Part shown: positions 54,112 to 63,267 of the stretch, piece by piece | Position numbering within the stretch: position 1 is the first letter of the stretch | Layout of the letters: each line of letters opens with the position of its first letter | Origin: a bacterium ADurb.Bin236 | Lineage (GTDB): Bacteria > UBP15 > UBA6099 | Reading direction: 5' to 3' | NCBI GenBank assembly: GCA_002069885.1 | Contig: MWCD01000015.1 | Location: 1-64,000 of the forward strand | DNA: 64,000 nucleotides | Notes under the pieces: generated by a model | The model's input: only the letters and a program-made list of their open reading frames with translations | The model's database searches: none | Told to the model about the DNA's origin: nothing | Made by a program: the position numbers and the translations under genes

Positions 54112-56013
54112 TTAAATCCCTATGCCGAGTTTGGCAAGCTTCTTCTTTTTAGGAACGCCCGTCGCGTCCCAGCCGCGAACCTTGTAGTAGCCGGGAAGCA
54201 TCTTGGCCATCGCCGCCCTGAGCGGCGGCCTTTTCGGGTCGAGCTTCTCGTCCATGAACCTTCCGGGCAGCGTGTCCTGCGCCGCGCCTTCTCTCACATT
54301 AAACATACGCTCAATGTTGTATCCCCGCTCACCCGCCTGCAAGAATTTCCCCAGAGTCATCTTCATCCCGGTCAGTTTTCCTATCACCAGAGAGTGCGGA
54401 ATCATCACCGGCATGTTCATCGGCATCCCCCAGGGCAGTATCATCGCCGTGTGGTCCATAGCAAGCCCGGACACTCCCAGAACCTTCGATATTATCTTCG
54501 ACAGAAGTCCTCGTTTGTTTATCTTGTGCAGAAGCTTATGCATTATGGCGTACGTCGTAAAAATACAATTTCCCGACGCGCTTACCGCCTCAAAAATATT
54601 CTGTTGAAAAACAGTCCACGCCGCCTTGGACGCCGGCGAATACGGATCCATAGTAATTGGCCCCGTCCGCTCCATGAATATCATATACCCCGCGTTGATG
54701 TGGCAGCCTCCCCTGTTGGACACCGCGTATCCCAGCCCCATTCCGACCGACGACCTCGGATCGTAGCAAGCCACTTCCAGCCCCCGCGCGTTAATCGCGA
54801 ACTCCTCGCCGCCATATTTCGTTGCCATCGCGCGCGATCCCTCGGCTATGTCGTTCCCGATTCCCCGCCTGTGCGATATGTCTTCCAGCAACTGCTCCAT
54901 CCATCCGAACTCCCCGAATTTTAAGTCCGATTTCAGCAACCCCTTCTGCGTCAACTCAATGGCAAACCCTATCGTGTTTCCGCAGCTTATCGTGTCAAGC
55001 CCCAGAAGATCCATCTGACGGTTCCACTTGTTGATAAGCGCCAAATCATTGTTCAGAATATTGGAGCCGAAAAGCCCCAGCGTCTCGAACTCCGGCCCCT
55101 TCACCTGTTTGCCGTCCACCTCGACCACTCTACCGCAACGGATCGGGCACGACAGGCATCCCATGTTTTTCACAAGATATTTTTCAGCCAGCGTCTCGCC
55201 GCTTATCATCTCGGCGTCCTCATATCTGCCCCGGCTGAAATTCGCCGTCGGCAGCGCGTTGCTCAGATTTATCGGGTTGACCAGATTTGCGGTTCCGTAT
55301 TTCGGCAGCGTTTCCCCGGTAGTGGGATGCCCTTTCAGCATATCTATCCAGTTCTTCACCGCTTTCTTAAAACCTTCCGGGTCCGCCGCCTCTATCTTTT
55401 TCGAGCCTTTCGCCTGCAACGCTTTAAGATTTTTCGAGCCTGCCACAGCGCCAAGCCCGCATCTGCCCGCCGCCCTTTCCTGCGAAATAAGACACGCGTA
55501 TTTGACCAGATTCTCTCCTGCAGGCCCTATCACCAGCTTGCCCGTCTTCGGGGCTAGCGCCTCCTGCGTTTTCTCCGTGTCCAATCCCCACAGATGAGAC
55601 GCGTCCTTTATCTGCGCCCCATTTTCCGTGATGTCTATATAAACCGGTTTGTCCGCCTTGCCCGTTATCACAATCGCGTCGTATCCGCACCGCTTCAACT
55701 GGACGCCGAAGTCGCCCCCGCAGTTGGACGCCCCGATTGCCCCCGTCAGAGGACTCTTCGCCGTCACATTGAATCGGCTGGTGCACGGCGCGTTGCTGCC
55801 CGTCAGCGGCCCTGTGTTGACTATCAGCATCGCTTCAGGCGACAGCGGGTCTATCCCCGCCTTCTGGTTGTCCATCAGTATCTTAGTCGCCAAGCTCTTG
55901 TTGCCGATGTAAAGTTCCCTGTCTCGGTCGGTCACGTCGAATTCCGAGACCTCACCAGTGGAAAGGTTCACCTTCAGCATGTTGCCCATATAACCTTTGA
56001 ACTTAGTCGCCAT
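54112..56013 (-). CDS. aor: Tungsten-containing aldehyde:ferredoxin oxidoreductase
   Basis: 633 residues. Family landmarks: YMGNMLKVNLSTGEVSEFDV, NTGPLTGSNAPCTSRFNVTA, SNCGGDFGVQLKRCGYDAIV and RAAGRCGLGAVAGSKNLKAL. The [4Fe-4S] cysteines are in MGCLSCPIRCGRV and LGLDTISCGNTIGFAIELT. It oxidises aldehydes to acids with ferredoxin. ATG 56013 has GGAGG upstream. The substrate cannot be told from sequence. Anaerobic or low-oxygen metabolism is implied. Confidence 0.93.
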   Translation of the reverse strand: MATKFKGYMGNMLKVNLSTGEVSEFDVTDRDRELYIGNKSLATKILMDNQKAGIDPLSPEAMLIVNTGPLTGSNAPCTSRFNVTAKSPLTGAIGASNCGGDFGVQLKRCGYDAIVITGKADKPVYIDITENGAQIKDASHLWGLDTEKTQEALAPKTGKLVIGPAGENLVKYACLISQERAAGRCGLGAVAGSKNLKALQAKGSKKIEAADPEGFKKAVKNWIDMLKGHPTTGETLPKYGTANLVNPINLSNALPTANFSRGRYEDAEMISGETLAEKYLVKNMGCLSCPIRCGRVVEVDGKQVKGPEFETLGLFGSNILNNDLALINKWNRQMDLLGLDTISCGNTIGFAIELTQKGLLKSDLKFGEFGWMEQLLEDISHRRGIGNDIAEGSRAMATKYGGEEFAINARGLEVACYDPRSSVGMGLGYAVSNRGGCHINAGYMIFMERTGPITMDPYSPASKAAWTVFQQNIFEAVSASGNCIFTTYAIMHKLLHKINKRGLLSKIISKVLGVSGLAMDHTAMILPWGMPMNMPVMIPHSLVIGKLTGMKMTLGKFLQAGERGYNIERMFNVREGAAQDTLPGRFMDEKLDPKRPPLRAAMAKMLPGYYKVRGWDATGVPKKKKLAKLGIGI

Positions 56014-56068
56014 TCCCGCTCCTCCGACACGATGCTTGTTGTTTTAGTTGCGCCTCGGCTTTCGCGCG

Positions 56069-57556
56069 TTAAATCTTCTCTTTAAGATACTCCACCGCTT
56101 TTTTCAGTTGAACATCCTTTTCGAGATCCAAGCCCGTTTTCTGTTCCTCTTCTTCGTCTGGATCCAGCGAATCTATAAAAAGAAGTCCCGTCTTTTCGTC
56201 GATGCTCGCCTTAGTCCCGAACATCTGCGCCACGTCGTCCACGTTCAGATAGCGCTTGTTGTTGACCACCGTATAGTGGATGTCTTTAAGCGGATTCTTC
56301 TTGAAGACAACGCCGTTCTTTCCGTGAAGCTCGGATATCGCGAACTTGCCGACTTTTCCAGGCGCACGGTCATCGTCTTCTTCTCCGTTTTCCGCCTTCT
56401 CGTGCGCGTCCACGCTGTCCTGAGACACCGCTATGTCGGGAACGATTCCCATTTTATTGATATCCCTCTTCTTCGCCGTAAGGTACTTGTCCGTCGTAAC
56501 CAGAATCGCCGAGTTGTCGCTCAGCCTGAAAACTGTCTGCACAAGCCCCTTGCCGAACGTCGTCTCCCCTATCAGCGTGGCCGCCTCGTGATCCTGAAGC
56601 GCCCCAGCCACTATCTCCGACGCTGACGCGCTATACTTGTTAACCAACACCACCGTCGGCACATTAACTATCTTTTTCCGCTTCGCGTAGTACGTGACCG
56701 TACGTCCGCTTCTGCTCTCCCTGTGCACAATCGGGCCCTCGTTCACGAACAACCTTGCCACGTCGATCGCCGACGGCAGAAGCCCGCCGGGGTTGTATCT
56801 CAAATCCAATATCATCGACTTCATGCCCTGCTTGTTAAACGTCGTTATCTGTTCTTCCAGTTTCTCCGCCGAAAGCTCGCTGAAGGTGTCCAGTTTCACA
56901 TAGCCAATCTTGCCGTCCAGCATCTTCGCCGTGTTTATCGGCTTCAGTTCGATGATATCCCTTACTATGTCGAATTCCTTGCCGTCCTCCTCGAACCCCC
57001 TACGCCAGATTGTAAGTTTGACCGGCGTCCCCTGTTCCCCGCGAATCCTTGCCACCGCGTCGTCAAGCGCCATTTCCTCCGTCGCCACCCCGTCTATCTT
57101 TATTATTATGTCCCCCGCTTTCAAACCGACTTTGTAAGCCGGAGTTCCCTCTATCGGGGATATCACAGTCAACTGCTCGTTCCTTATTCCGATGGTTATT
57201 CCTATGCCGCCGAATTTCCCCTTCGTGTCGATGGACATGTTGTTGTACGCCTTTGGGTCCATAAACCGGGTATACTGATCTCCGAGAGAGCGAAGCATGC
57301 CCCGAATCGCGCCATACGTCAGGTCCTTGGTCTTCTCCTCGGACACTGTGTCGTCGATATAGTTGCTTCTTACGATATCCAAAGCCTCGAACATGAGAGG
57401 GAACCGGTCGTCGTATTGGCTCATCCCCTGAGCGTGAATATTCTCCACGCCCAAAGCCCTTCTGATTTTCGATTCGTTCATGCCGCCGTAAAACGCCATC
57501 GTTATCACGGCGATAAGCATTGATAGTTGCAGCAGCGATTTTGCCGTTTTTTTCAT
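56069..57556 (-). CDS. ctpA: C-terminal processing protease CtpA (S41)
   Basis: 495 residues. An N-terminal membrane helix or signal (about 8-24), PDZ domain (about 105-190; GIGITIGIRNEQLTVISPIE, AYKVGLKAGDIIIKIDGVA) and S41 catalytic domain with Ser311 (SASASEIVAGAL) and Lys336 (TTFGKGLVQT), 25 residues apart as in the family. A 60-residue C-terminal extension contains copper-amine-oxidase-like repeats. It works in the periplasm. ftsX lies upstream; a good promoter (57589-57617) precedes ctpA. Confidence 0.95.
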   Translation of the reverse strand: MKKTAKSLLQLSMLIAVITMAFYGGMNESKIRRALGVENIHAQGMSQYDDRFPLMFEALDIVRSNYIDDTVSEEKTKDLTYGAIRGMLRSLGDQYTRFMDPKAYNNMSIDTKGKFGGIGITIGIRNEQLTVISPIEGTPAYKVGLKAGDIIIKIDGVATEEMALDDAVARIRGEQGTPVKLTIWRRGFEEDGKEFDIVRDIIELKPINTAKMLDGKIGYVKLDTFSELSAEKLEEQITTFNKQGMKSMILDLRYNPGGLLPSAIDVARLFVNEGPIVHRESRSGRTVTYYAKRKKIVNVPTVVLVNKYSASASEIVAGALQDHEAATLIGETTFGKGLVQTVFRLSDNSAILVTTDKYLTAKKRDINKMGIVPDIAVSQDSVDAHEKAENGEEDDDRAPGKVGKFAISELHGKNGVVFKKNPLKDIHYTVVNNKRYLNVDDVAQMFGTKASIDEKTGLLFIDSLDPDEEEEQKTGLDLEKDVQLKKAVEYLKEKI

Positions 57557-57588
57557 GTCGCTTCTCCTATAATGTTGTCGCTTGGATT

Positions 57589-57617
57589 AGTATAGTATTA
57601 TTATTCTGGATTGGCAA
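57589..57617 (-). promoter_or_regulatory. Promoter of ctpA
   Basis: Minus strand: TTGCCA (57617-57612), 17-nt spacer, TATACT (57594-57589), each five of six matches to consensus. It lies 33 bp before the ctpA ATG, which has AGGAG upstream. Confidence 0.65.
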
Positions 57618-57652
57618 AAAATGAACGGTTCGGATGATATCCTGTGCGGACT

Positions 57653-58540
57653 CTAATCTTCCTTTTCCAGCAGATATCTGCCTAGCGAGATAAAACTGCC
57701 CGCCAACCCCATAACTACTCCGGCGAAGAGAAGCGTGAAGACGATAAGCTTGGACATCGCCGACGCGTCCACTATCGGAATGATGAACGGAAGCGAGCTT
57801 TGCGCTTTCGTGCTCATCATATAGTATCCTGCGGAGGCCAGCCCGGCGGCTATCACCGCCCCTATCACTCCCAGCGCCATCCCCTCCAGCAGGAACGGCC
57901 ACCGGATAAACCACGACGTCGCGCCGACCAGCTTCATCGTCCTTATCTCCGCCTGTCTCGATATTACCGTCAGCCGGATTGTGTTCATTATCGTGAACAT
58001 CGCCCCTATCGCCATAAGCAACGTCAGAAGATATCCAACCGACTTCACCGCGACGCTGAGCGCCAGTAGCCCTTGCAGAATCTTCGCTCCGTACTGCAAC
58101 TCCGCCACATCGTCCATGCCCGCTATCCTGTCCGCCACATCGTCTATGTGCCTCGGATCTCCCACCCTCACCACTATCGTGTGCGGCAACGGGTTCTCCT
58201 CCGGCGGCATGTCCAGCGAAAGATTTAAATCCTCTTGAAGCTTGTCCAGCGCCCGGCTCGGCGACACATATTCCACCCTTCTGACATGCGACAGCTTCAT
58301 GATTTCATCCTGCAACTGCTTGATACGGTAGTTGTCCGTTTTCTCTTTTAAGAACGCCCGGATTTCAACCTGAGAAGTTATCTCAACAAAAATATTATTA
58401 ATGTTAGTTATTATCGCCAGCGACAAACCGAACGTAAGCAGCGACACCATAGTCGTGCTCGCCGCCGCGGCGGTCATCAGCGGATTCCGCGTCAGGTTCT
58501 TCCACAACTCCTGAAAAAAGAAAATCGTGTTGCGTCCCAA
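57653..58540 (-). CDS. ftsX: Cell-division ABC transporter permease FtsX
   Basis: 295 residues. An N-terminal helix (TAAAASTTMVSLLTFGLSLA) is followed by an extracellular domain (VEIRAFLKEKTDNYRIKQLQ, YVSPSRALDKLQEDLNLSLD) and three C-terminal helices, with RLTVISRQAEIRTMKLVGAT between them. With FtsE it controls peptidoglycan hydrolases at the septum. Encoded four bases after ftsE. Confidence 0.95.
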   Translation of the reverse strand: MGRNTIFFFQELWKNLTRNPLMTAAAASTTMVSLLTFGLSLAIITNINNIFVEITSQVEIRAFLKEKTDNYRIKQLQDEIMKLSHVRRVEYVSPSRALDKLQEDLNLSLDMPPEENPLPHTIVVRVGDPRHIDDVADRIAGMDDVAELQYGAKILQGLLALSVAVKSVGYLLTLLMAIGAMFTIMNTIRLTVISRQAEIRTMKLVGATSWFIRWPFLLEGMALGVIGAVIAAGLASAGYYMMSTKAQSSLPFIIPIVDASAMSKLIVFTLLFAGVVMGLAGSFISLGRYLLEKED

Positions 58541-58544
58541 TTAT

Positions 58545-59261
58545 CTACTCTCCGCGAACGTCTTCCGTAGATTCCGCGCAATGCGCAAACCCCGGCTGCT
58601 GGTCCGAAACCACTATCCCGTTCTCTATCCTGACGATGCGCTTCCGGCTTCGCTTCACCGTCTCCATGTCGTGCGACGCCACAAGTATCGTCGTTCCCCG
58701 CGTCGTCTGTATCTCCAACAACAGCTTGATGATTTCCATCGATGTGTCCGGGTCGAGGTTCCCCGTCGGCTCGTCCGCAAGAAGTATCAGCGGGTCGTTC
58801 ACTATCGCCCTCGCAATGCTGACGCGCTGTTCCTGTCCCTTGGCCAGCGACCCCGGCAGCGAATCCAGCTTGTCCTCCAGCCCCACCAGCTTCACCACCT
58901 GCGGAACCCTTCTCTCTATCTCATAATCCGACGCCCCGATCACGTGCAGCGGGTACGCCACATTCTCGTACACCGTCTTCGTCGGCAGAAGCCGAAAGTC
59001 CTGAAACACCACGCCCACCTTCCGCCTCAGGTGCGCTATCTGTCGCTCGGAATAATCATAAGTGTCTTTCCCAAGAACTCGCACAGAACCCCGGCTTGGC
59101 ATGATGTCCATGTAAACCATTTTCAGCAGCGAAGACTTGCCGCAGCCGGTCGGCCCGACAAGAAACGATATCTCGCCTTTCGAAAAGGACAAACTGACAT
59201 CCTTAAGCGCATGCACTTTGTCTTTGTGGTAAATCAGATGGACTCGTTTGAAATCAATCAT
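58545..59261 (-). CDS. ftsE: Cell-division ATP-binding protein FtsE
   Basis: 238 residues. Walker A GPTGCGKSSLL, signature LAKGQEQRVSIARAI, Walker B LLADEPTGNLDPDTS, and FtsE-typical VFQDFRLLPTKTVYENVAYP. Partner of FtsX downstream. Confidence 0.96.
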   Translation of the reverse strand: MIDFKRVHLIYHKDKVHALKDVSLSFSKGEISFLVGPTGCGKSSLLKMVYMDIMPSRGSVRVLGKDTYDYSERQIAHLRRKVGVVFQDFRLLPTKTVYENVAYPLHVIGASDYEIERRVPQVVKLVGLEDKLDSLPGSLAKGQEQRVSIARAIVNDPLILLADEPTGNLDPDTSMEIIKLLLEIQTTRGTTILVASHDMETVKRSRKRIVRIENGIVVSDQQPGFAHCAESTEDVRGE

Positions 59262-59304
59262 ATCAATAGATATTCATTTGGTCGCGCCGCATTGCGGCTG
59301 ATAG

Positions 59305-59336
59305 AAAAAAACCCCTTGGAAACCTCGGGGTTTTTC
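59305..59336 (-). terminator. Terminator after the outer-membrane protein gene
   Basis: Minus strand: GAAAAACCCC, loop, GGGGTTTTTTTC. It ends the 62111-59372 operon before ftsE. Confidence 0.8.
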
Positions 59337-59371
59337 GCTTTTCACATTTCTTGCTCTCGCAAGGCTTATTA

Positions 59372-60277
59372 TCAGAAATAAACTACCGCGCCGAACCTCT
59401 GCGTCCGCTCAAGTCCCAGTCCGGACTTGTTCTTGAAAGAATAGTTTATTTGCCACTGATTGCGGGTGAATCCCAACCCCGCCGTAACGACCTCGTCGTC
59501 CACGCCAGCGCGCACCACGAATTCCTCCTGCAACTTCTTCTCTATCCCGAAGTGAACTGTGGACTCCTCGCCGAGGTCGCTTATCTGTATCGCATACAGA
59601 GAATCGTTGTCGGATTTCCTTGAGAATCCTACGCTGATGTTGGGATTCATCTTGTCGGCGGAAACGTCCCGATCCGTGTTTTGAGTTTTCAACTCGCCGA
59701 ACAAATCCTGTATAGTAGCCCCTACAGTCGTCGCTTCGTCCACAAGATAGAGCAACCCGACATCCACTGAGAACCCGTCGCCGGATAGCCCGTATGCGGT
59801 AATCCCGCTGCCGGGATTCCTTGAGCTGTCTATCGTGGCCGGAGGATTATATTTCTGTTTTCTCCATTTAACGGCGGCTCCTATATAAGTCTGGGGGTCA
59901 ACCTGCCTTGAGCCTGCGATGGTATACATGTCATCCGTCCAGTCGCCTCCGCCCATCAGGAAGTCGCTGGCGTCAATGTGCGACCACGATGCCCCATATC
60001 CGCCGTCCGCGTACGCGACATGGTTGTAGTCAATGCCCCATCCGTACAGGTCAGTGTGGCTGATCTGAGCCTGCCTGTTTTTTACGAGCGCAAGGCCAGC
60101 GGGGTTCCAATAAATCGCGCTGGCGTCGTTTGCTACCGCCACGAAAGCGTTGCCCGGCCCCACGACGCGCTCTCCGACCGTAGGCATCCCGGAATCCGCG
60201 CTTCCGGCGAACGCCGCCGCAGGCGACATCGCCGCTATTATCGCGGCTGCCGCCGCTAGGACTTTCATTCTCCGCAT
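59372..60277 (-). CDS. PorV/UPF0164-type outer-membrane beta-barrel protein
   Basis: 301 residues from ATG 60277 (GGGAG upstream). A signal peptide (about 1-24, ending AAAFA) is followed by the family motif GNAFVAVANDASAIYWNPAG. Beta strands alternate to a C-terminal Phe (FGAVVYF), the usual barrel-insertion signal. PorV proteins carry type IX secretion substrates; related proteins occur widely outside Bacteroidota with unknown roles. It follows the Cys-rich secreted protein gene by 19 bp. Confidence 0.82.
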   Translation of the reverse strand: MRRMKVLAAAAAIIAAMSPAAAFAGSADSGMPTVGERVVGPGNAFVAVANDASAIYWNPAGLALVKNRQAQISHTDLYGWGIDYNHVAYADGGYGASWSHIDASDFLMGGGDWTDDMYTIAGSRQVDPQTYIGAAVKWRKQKYNPPATIDSSRNPGSGITAYGLSGDGFSVDVGLLYLVDEATTVGATIQDLFGELKTQNTDRDVSADKMNPNISVGFSRKSDNDSLYAIQISDLGEESTVHFGIEKKLQEEFVVRAGVDDEVVTAGLGFTRNQWQINYSFKNKSGLGLERTQRFGAVVYF

Positions 60278-60296
60278 CTGCGTTGCTCCCACTGTT

Positions 60297-62111
60297 TTAT
60301 TTCATTACAACTATGCCTTTGGTGTAATCCAGAGTGCTTCCGCCGAAATTCGAGCCTTTGCATACCGCATAGATATTGAATATATACATCCCGTTCGCCA
60401 CATATCGATTTCCACCCTCGTACGTCGTCCCGTCCCACACACATCCTTCCTGCCAGTTGCACATGTTGCAATACTGTGGCTGCGACGCGCTGCACGAACT
60501 TAGCGATACCGTCGAACTGTCCAGATGCCGTATCAACCTTCCGTCCAGCGAGTATATCCTCGCGGACACATCCGCCGTGTCGTTCAATTGGAAAAATACC
60601 TTTAATACCAAATCCCCGCCCGCCCTGAATGGGAATGAACTCGGATATGGATGGTTCCCGTCAACGAAATAGAAATGGGTTCCTTTAATTATGTCGTCTC
60701 CGGAAATCATCCCGTCCTCATTGATATATATTGATTCCGCGTCTTCAGGATCGAACTCCGCCGGAAACGATGTTTCCAACCCCATTGAACTTTGCGCCAC
60801 TATCGCGAAATAGATGTCCGTGCCGGACTTCACCGCCGTTCCGGGAATGGTCGCCGTCACATCGCCGTTTGGCAATAAAGACGATATCAGATTCAACTGC
60901 GTCAATGTGTTGGAGATTCTGGCCGAACCGGGATCGTTTGTGTAATAGAACTTCAACTGAGTAATCCCGCCGCCTTCCGGATCCGTGACGTTGAACTTAA
61001 CGTTTATTGCTCCGTTTTCAATAAACGGCTTTTTCAATTCCTGCATGACGACAACCGGCGGATCTCCACATCTGCATTTGACCGAACTGGTCGTCACAGG
61101 ATTGCTGTCCAGACAACTCGTGCTGGCGCCCGCCACGTTATAGGAAACATAGGTGTCGTTCAAAGTTGTTTCTGCGGTATAAGGCGACGCCGTTCGCTCC
61201 ACGGCTGCCCCTCCGGCAGCCGGTGTTATCTTAACCTTGATGCCTTCGCAGGGAGTGTATGGCGTCGACCCGCCCAGCGTCGTCACGCATCCTGTCGGGA
61301 GAGTGAATGCCATCGATATATCCGCGGGAGTTCCGTCAGTGTCACTTGCGCAAGTGCCTGCTCTTCCCTGACACGTAAGGCTGCTCACCGCCGGCTGCCT
61401 TGTAAAGCAGGGAACTTTCGAAATGTTGATGATTGTCGATATGCCTTTATGCTGCATCGCGCAACCGCATGCCTCTGTCAGCAATTCGCAGAAATTCCCG
61501 TCGAAAAGATTGGTGAAAGAGTCGAACGCAAATGTGTACGCCGCCGTCGTTTCGCTTGAATAAATGTTTTTGAAAACCAAGCTCTGCATAAGCAGGTTCG
61601 TGTTCGCCGTGGATTTTCCAAGCGTACCCTGCACCACTTTCGCGTAATAGTTCCCGCCTTCCACTGTAATAAAATCATCCACCAACCCGACCGTAAGCGA
61701 AGAAGAAATATCATTCCATATAACAGGATATGAACCGCAGACTGATGACGGGGAATCGCTGTCGCAGAGATCTCCGGGAGGCGGGGAGGTCTTTGCCGAT
61801 CTCGCGTCATGGCAGTTGCAACTCGCCGGATTTCCCATCGCGGGGTCGAACTGTATCTTGGATTGATACGCATCGAGAGTTTTTTTCGTCGTCCCGTCCT
61901 GTTGAAAAACCACGTCTAAAGCTATTTCGGAATCAGTGGCGAAAAACTCCACTTGTTTCGGAGTCGTTCCCGCTCCGGAATCGCAAACGGCCGCGTCCGT
62001 AAGCGTGTAGCTTCCGTTTTTCAACATGCACAGGTGAGCGTTTGCCGCGCTCCCGAACATTATCGTAATTGCGAGAATCGTTGCGTGAAATATATATCTC
62101 CTGATCAACAA
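60297..62111 (-). CDS. Large Cys-rich secreted protein with FlgD-Ig/sorting-like C-terminal domain
   Basis: 604 residues. The start is TTG 62111, fixed by AAGGAGG six bases upstream. A signal peptide (RRYIFHATILAITIMFGSAA, ending ANA) precedes a beta-rich body with about 20 cysteines (for example GNPASCNCHDAR, LTEACGCAMQHKG, CNMCNWQEGC). The last ~100 residues match a FlgD Ig-like/T9SS-type end: LKVFFQLNDTADVSARIYSL, DGRLIRHLD, ANGMYIFNIYAV and final KGIVVMK. Body function unknown; probably surface or secreted, with disulfides. It has its own promoter (62182-62210). Confidence 0.75.
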   Translation of the reverse strand: MLIRRYIFHATILAITIMFGSAANAHLCMLKNGSYTLTDAAVCDSGAGTTPKQVEFFATDSEIALDVVFQQDGTTKKTLDAYQSKIQFDPAMGNPASCNCHDARSAKTSPPPGDLCDSDSPSSVCGSYPVIWNDISSSLTVGLVDDFITVEGGNYYAKVVQGTLGKSTANTNLLMQSLVFKNIYSSETTAAYTFAFDSFTNLFDGNFCELLTEACGCAMQHKGISTIINISKVPCFTRQPAVSSLTCQGRAGTCASDTDGTPADISMAFTLPTGCVTTLGGSTPYTPCEGIKVKITPAAGGAAVERTASPYTAETTLNDTYVSYNVAGASTSCLDSNPVTTSSVKCRCGDPPVVVMQELKKPFIENGAINVKFNVTDPEGGGITQLKFYYTNDPGSARISNTLTQLNLISSLLPNGDVTATIPGTAVKSGTDIYFAIVAQSSMGLETSFPAEFDPEDAESIYINEDGMISGDDIIKGTHFYFVDGNHPYPSSFPFRAGGDLVLKVFFQLNDTADVSARIYSLDGRLIRHLDSSTVSLSSCSASQPQYCNMCNWQEGCVWDGTTYEGGNRYVANGMYIFNIYAVCKGSNFGGSTLDYTKGIVVMK

Positions 62112-62181
62112 CGTATTCCTCCTTGCAGGATATCCCTTTTTTGCGCGCCGCCGCTTCCCGCCTGTCGGCCCGGTCATGCAG

Positions 62182-62210
62182 ATACTATACTATATATATT
62201 CCTTTTTCAA
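62182..62210 (-). promoter_or_regulatory. Candidate promoter of the Cys-rich protein operon
   Basis: Minus strand: TTGAAA (62210-62205), 17-nt spacer, TAGTAT (62187-62182), in an AT-rich tract, 71 bp before TTG 62111. An overlapping TATAGT gives a 15-nt spacer. Confidence 0.5.
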
Positions 62211-62407
62211 GCGCCTTGTGCTTTCAATTCTTTCATCCCTATTATTTCACAAACCCTTTTATGAATACAATACTTAAAATAAATTTTCCATATAGCATAA
62301 TTATTGCCTGAAATCATTGTTTTCAAACTAGTCCCTGAGTTATTACGTGTTTTAATATAACCCGGACAACCTTAACTCGTTTTTCACCAATGCTGCCTGA
62401 AAGCGAT

Positions 62408-62428
62408 GAGAGGGATGAGATACGAGGC
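62408..62428 (+). repeat. Partial match to the dispersed repeat core
   Basis: GAGAGGGATGAGATACGAGGC closely matches the core of the two dispersed repeat copies (AGAGAGGATGAAATACGAGGC), but the flanking hairpins are absent. It may be a decayed third member. Confidence 0.45.
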
Positions 62429-62586
62429 AAATCGAGCGAGAACGAGGGAGCATACTGTTTCGTATGTGACGGCAGTTCGAGTCGATGACTAAACGCCATA
62501 GACAGCCCCTTATCCGATTTTCCGTTCTTTTCCATAAAAAACACGCTAATATCGGATTCAAGTTAACCAATAAACCTCAATCCAAC

Positions 62587-62715
62587 GTTAGGATTTTGGA
62601 GCGATTGTTCAGAGCGGATGAAATGCGAGGCGAAAGGCGCATTTTTGCAGCAGGCGGGATTGCCATGCCCAAAATTTTTGTGGTTATTAAGCGCGGAAAT
62701 CACGCCCCTAGTGAA
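62587..62715 (+). repeat. Dispersed repeat, copy B (decayed)
   Basis: Aligns over its whole length with the reverse complement of 4536-4665, at roughly 80% identity by eye. The two GC-rich hairpins have lost pairing here (for example GGCGGGATTGCCATGCCC in place of a perfect palindrome), so this is the older or decayed copy. Confidence 0.78.
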
Positions 62716-63030
62716 AATAATGTGGCGACTACAAAGTAGTCCTCTTCTATCAAAACCGCACCAAATTGTCTGCTCTATCGACAAATCCGGGATAAAACAC
62801 TGTCGGCATCCGCAAACCGACATTCTGTATGCAATCGATTATAAGGAGCGAAATTCTTTTTCTATTGCTGTTATTTTTTTCTTTCTTGCCATCATTCCTA
62901 CAACTTAGAGAGTCCATTATGTATAGAAAAGTATTTCCTTCTTATCTTCAGACTCGCCGCATGATATAAAAAAATCAGGCAAACCGCACAATGCATTCCC
63001 TGTCCCCCGCTCGCTTATTGACTGATTTCC

Positions 63031-63267
63031 ATGGCAGACACAGCGCATAGACGCGACATATTTATAAATGCGAAAAACAGAGCCTTCTTAGTGCGTATCT
63101 CCGGGTTAAAAACGCATTTTAATTGTCGAGAAGCGGTTTCTGTCCAAAATTTAGAGTTCGAACTAGAATATATAAATTATGATATATATAAGTACTGTAT
63201 GAAATATGTATTGTTTTCGCAAATGACCGATTTCGAGTCGATGATTCAACTTGGATTCCCGATATAG
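63031..63267 (+). CDS. Possible small AT-rich protein, unrecognised
   Basis: 78-codon frame from ATG 63031 without a clear Shine-Dalgarno. It encodes a Tyr/Asp/Glu-containing sequence (LEFELEYINYDIYKYCMKYV) not matching any family I know. A terminator follows 71 bp later. It may be chance in AT-rich DNA or the remnant of a transferred gene. Confidence 0.25.
   Translation: MADTAHRRDIFINAKNRAFLVRISGLKTHFNCREAVSVQNLEFELEYINYDIYKYCMKYVLFSQMTDFESMIQLGFPI

Noticed and set aside
61790-61870. Possible c-type haem motif in the Cys-rich secreted protein
   Set aside because: The sequence reads CNCH, which lacks the spacing of CXXCH.
62618-62908. 96-codon plus-strand open frame
   Set aside because: Its first third is the dispersed repeat; similar peptides arise from copy A in another gap, so it is repeat-derived and not a gene.
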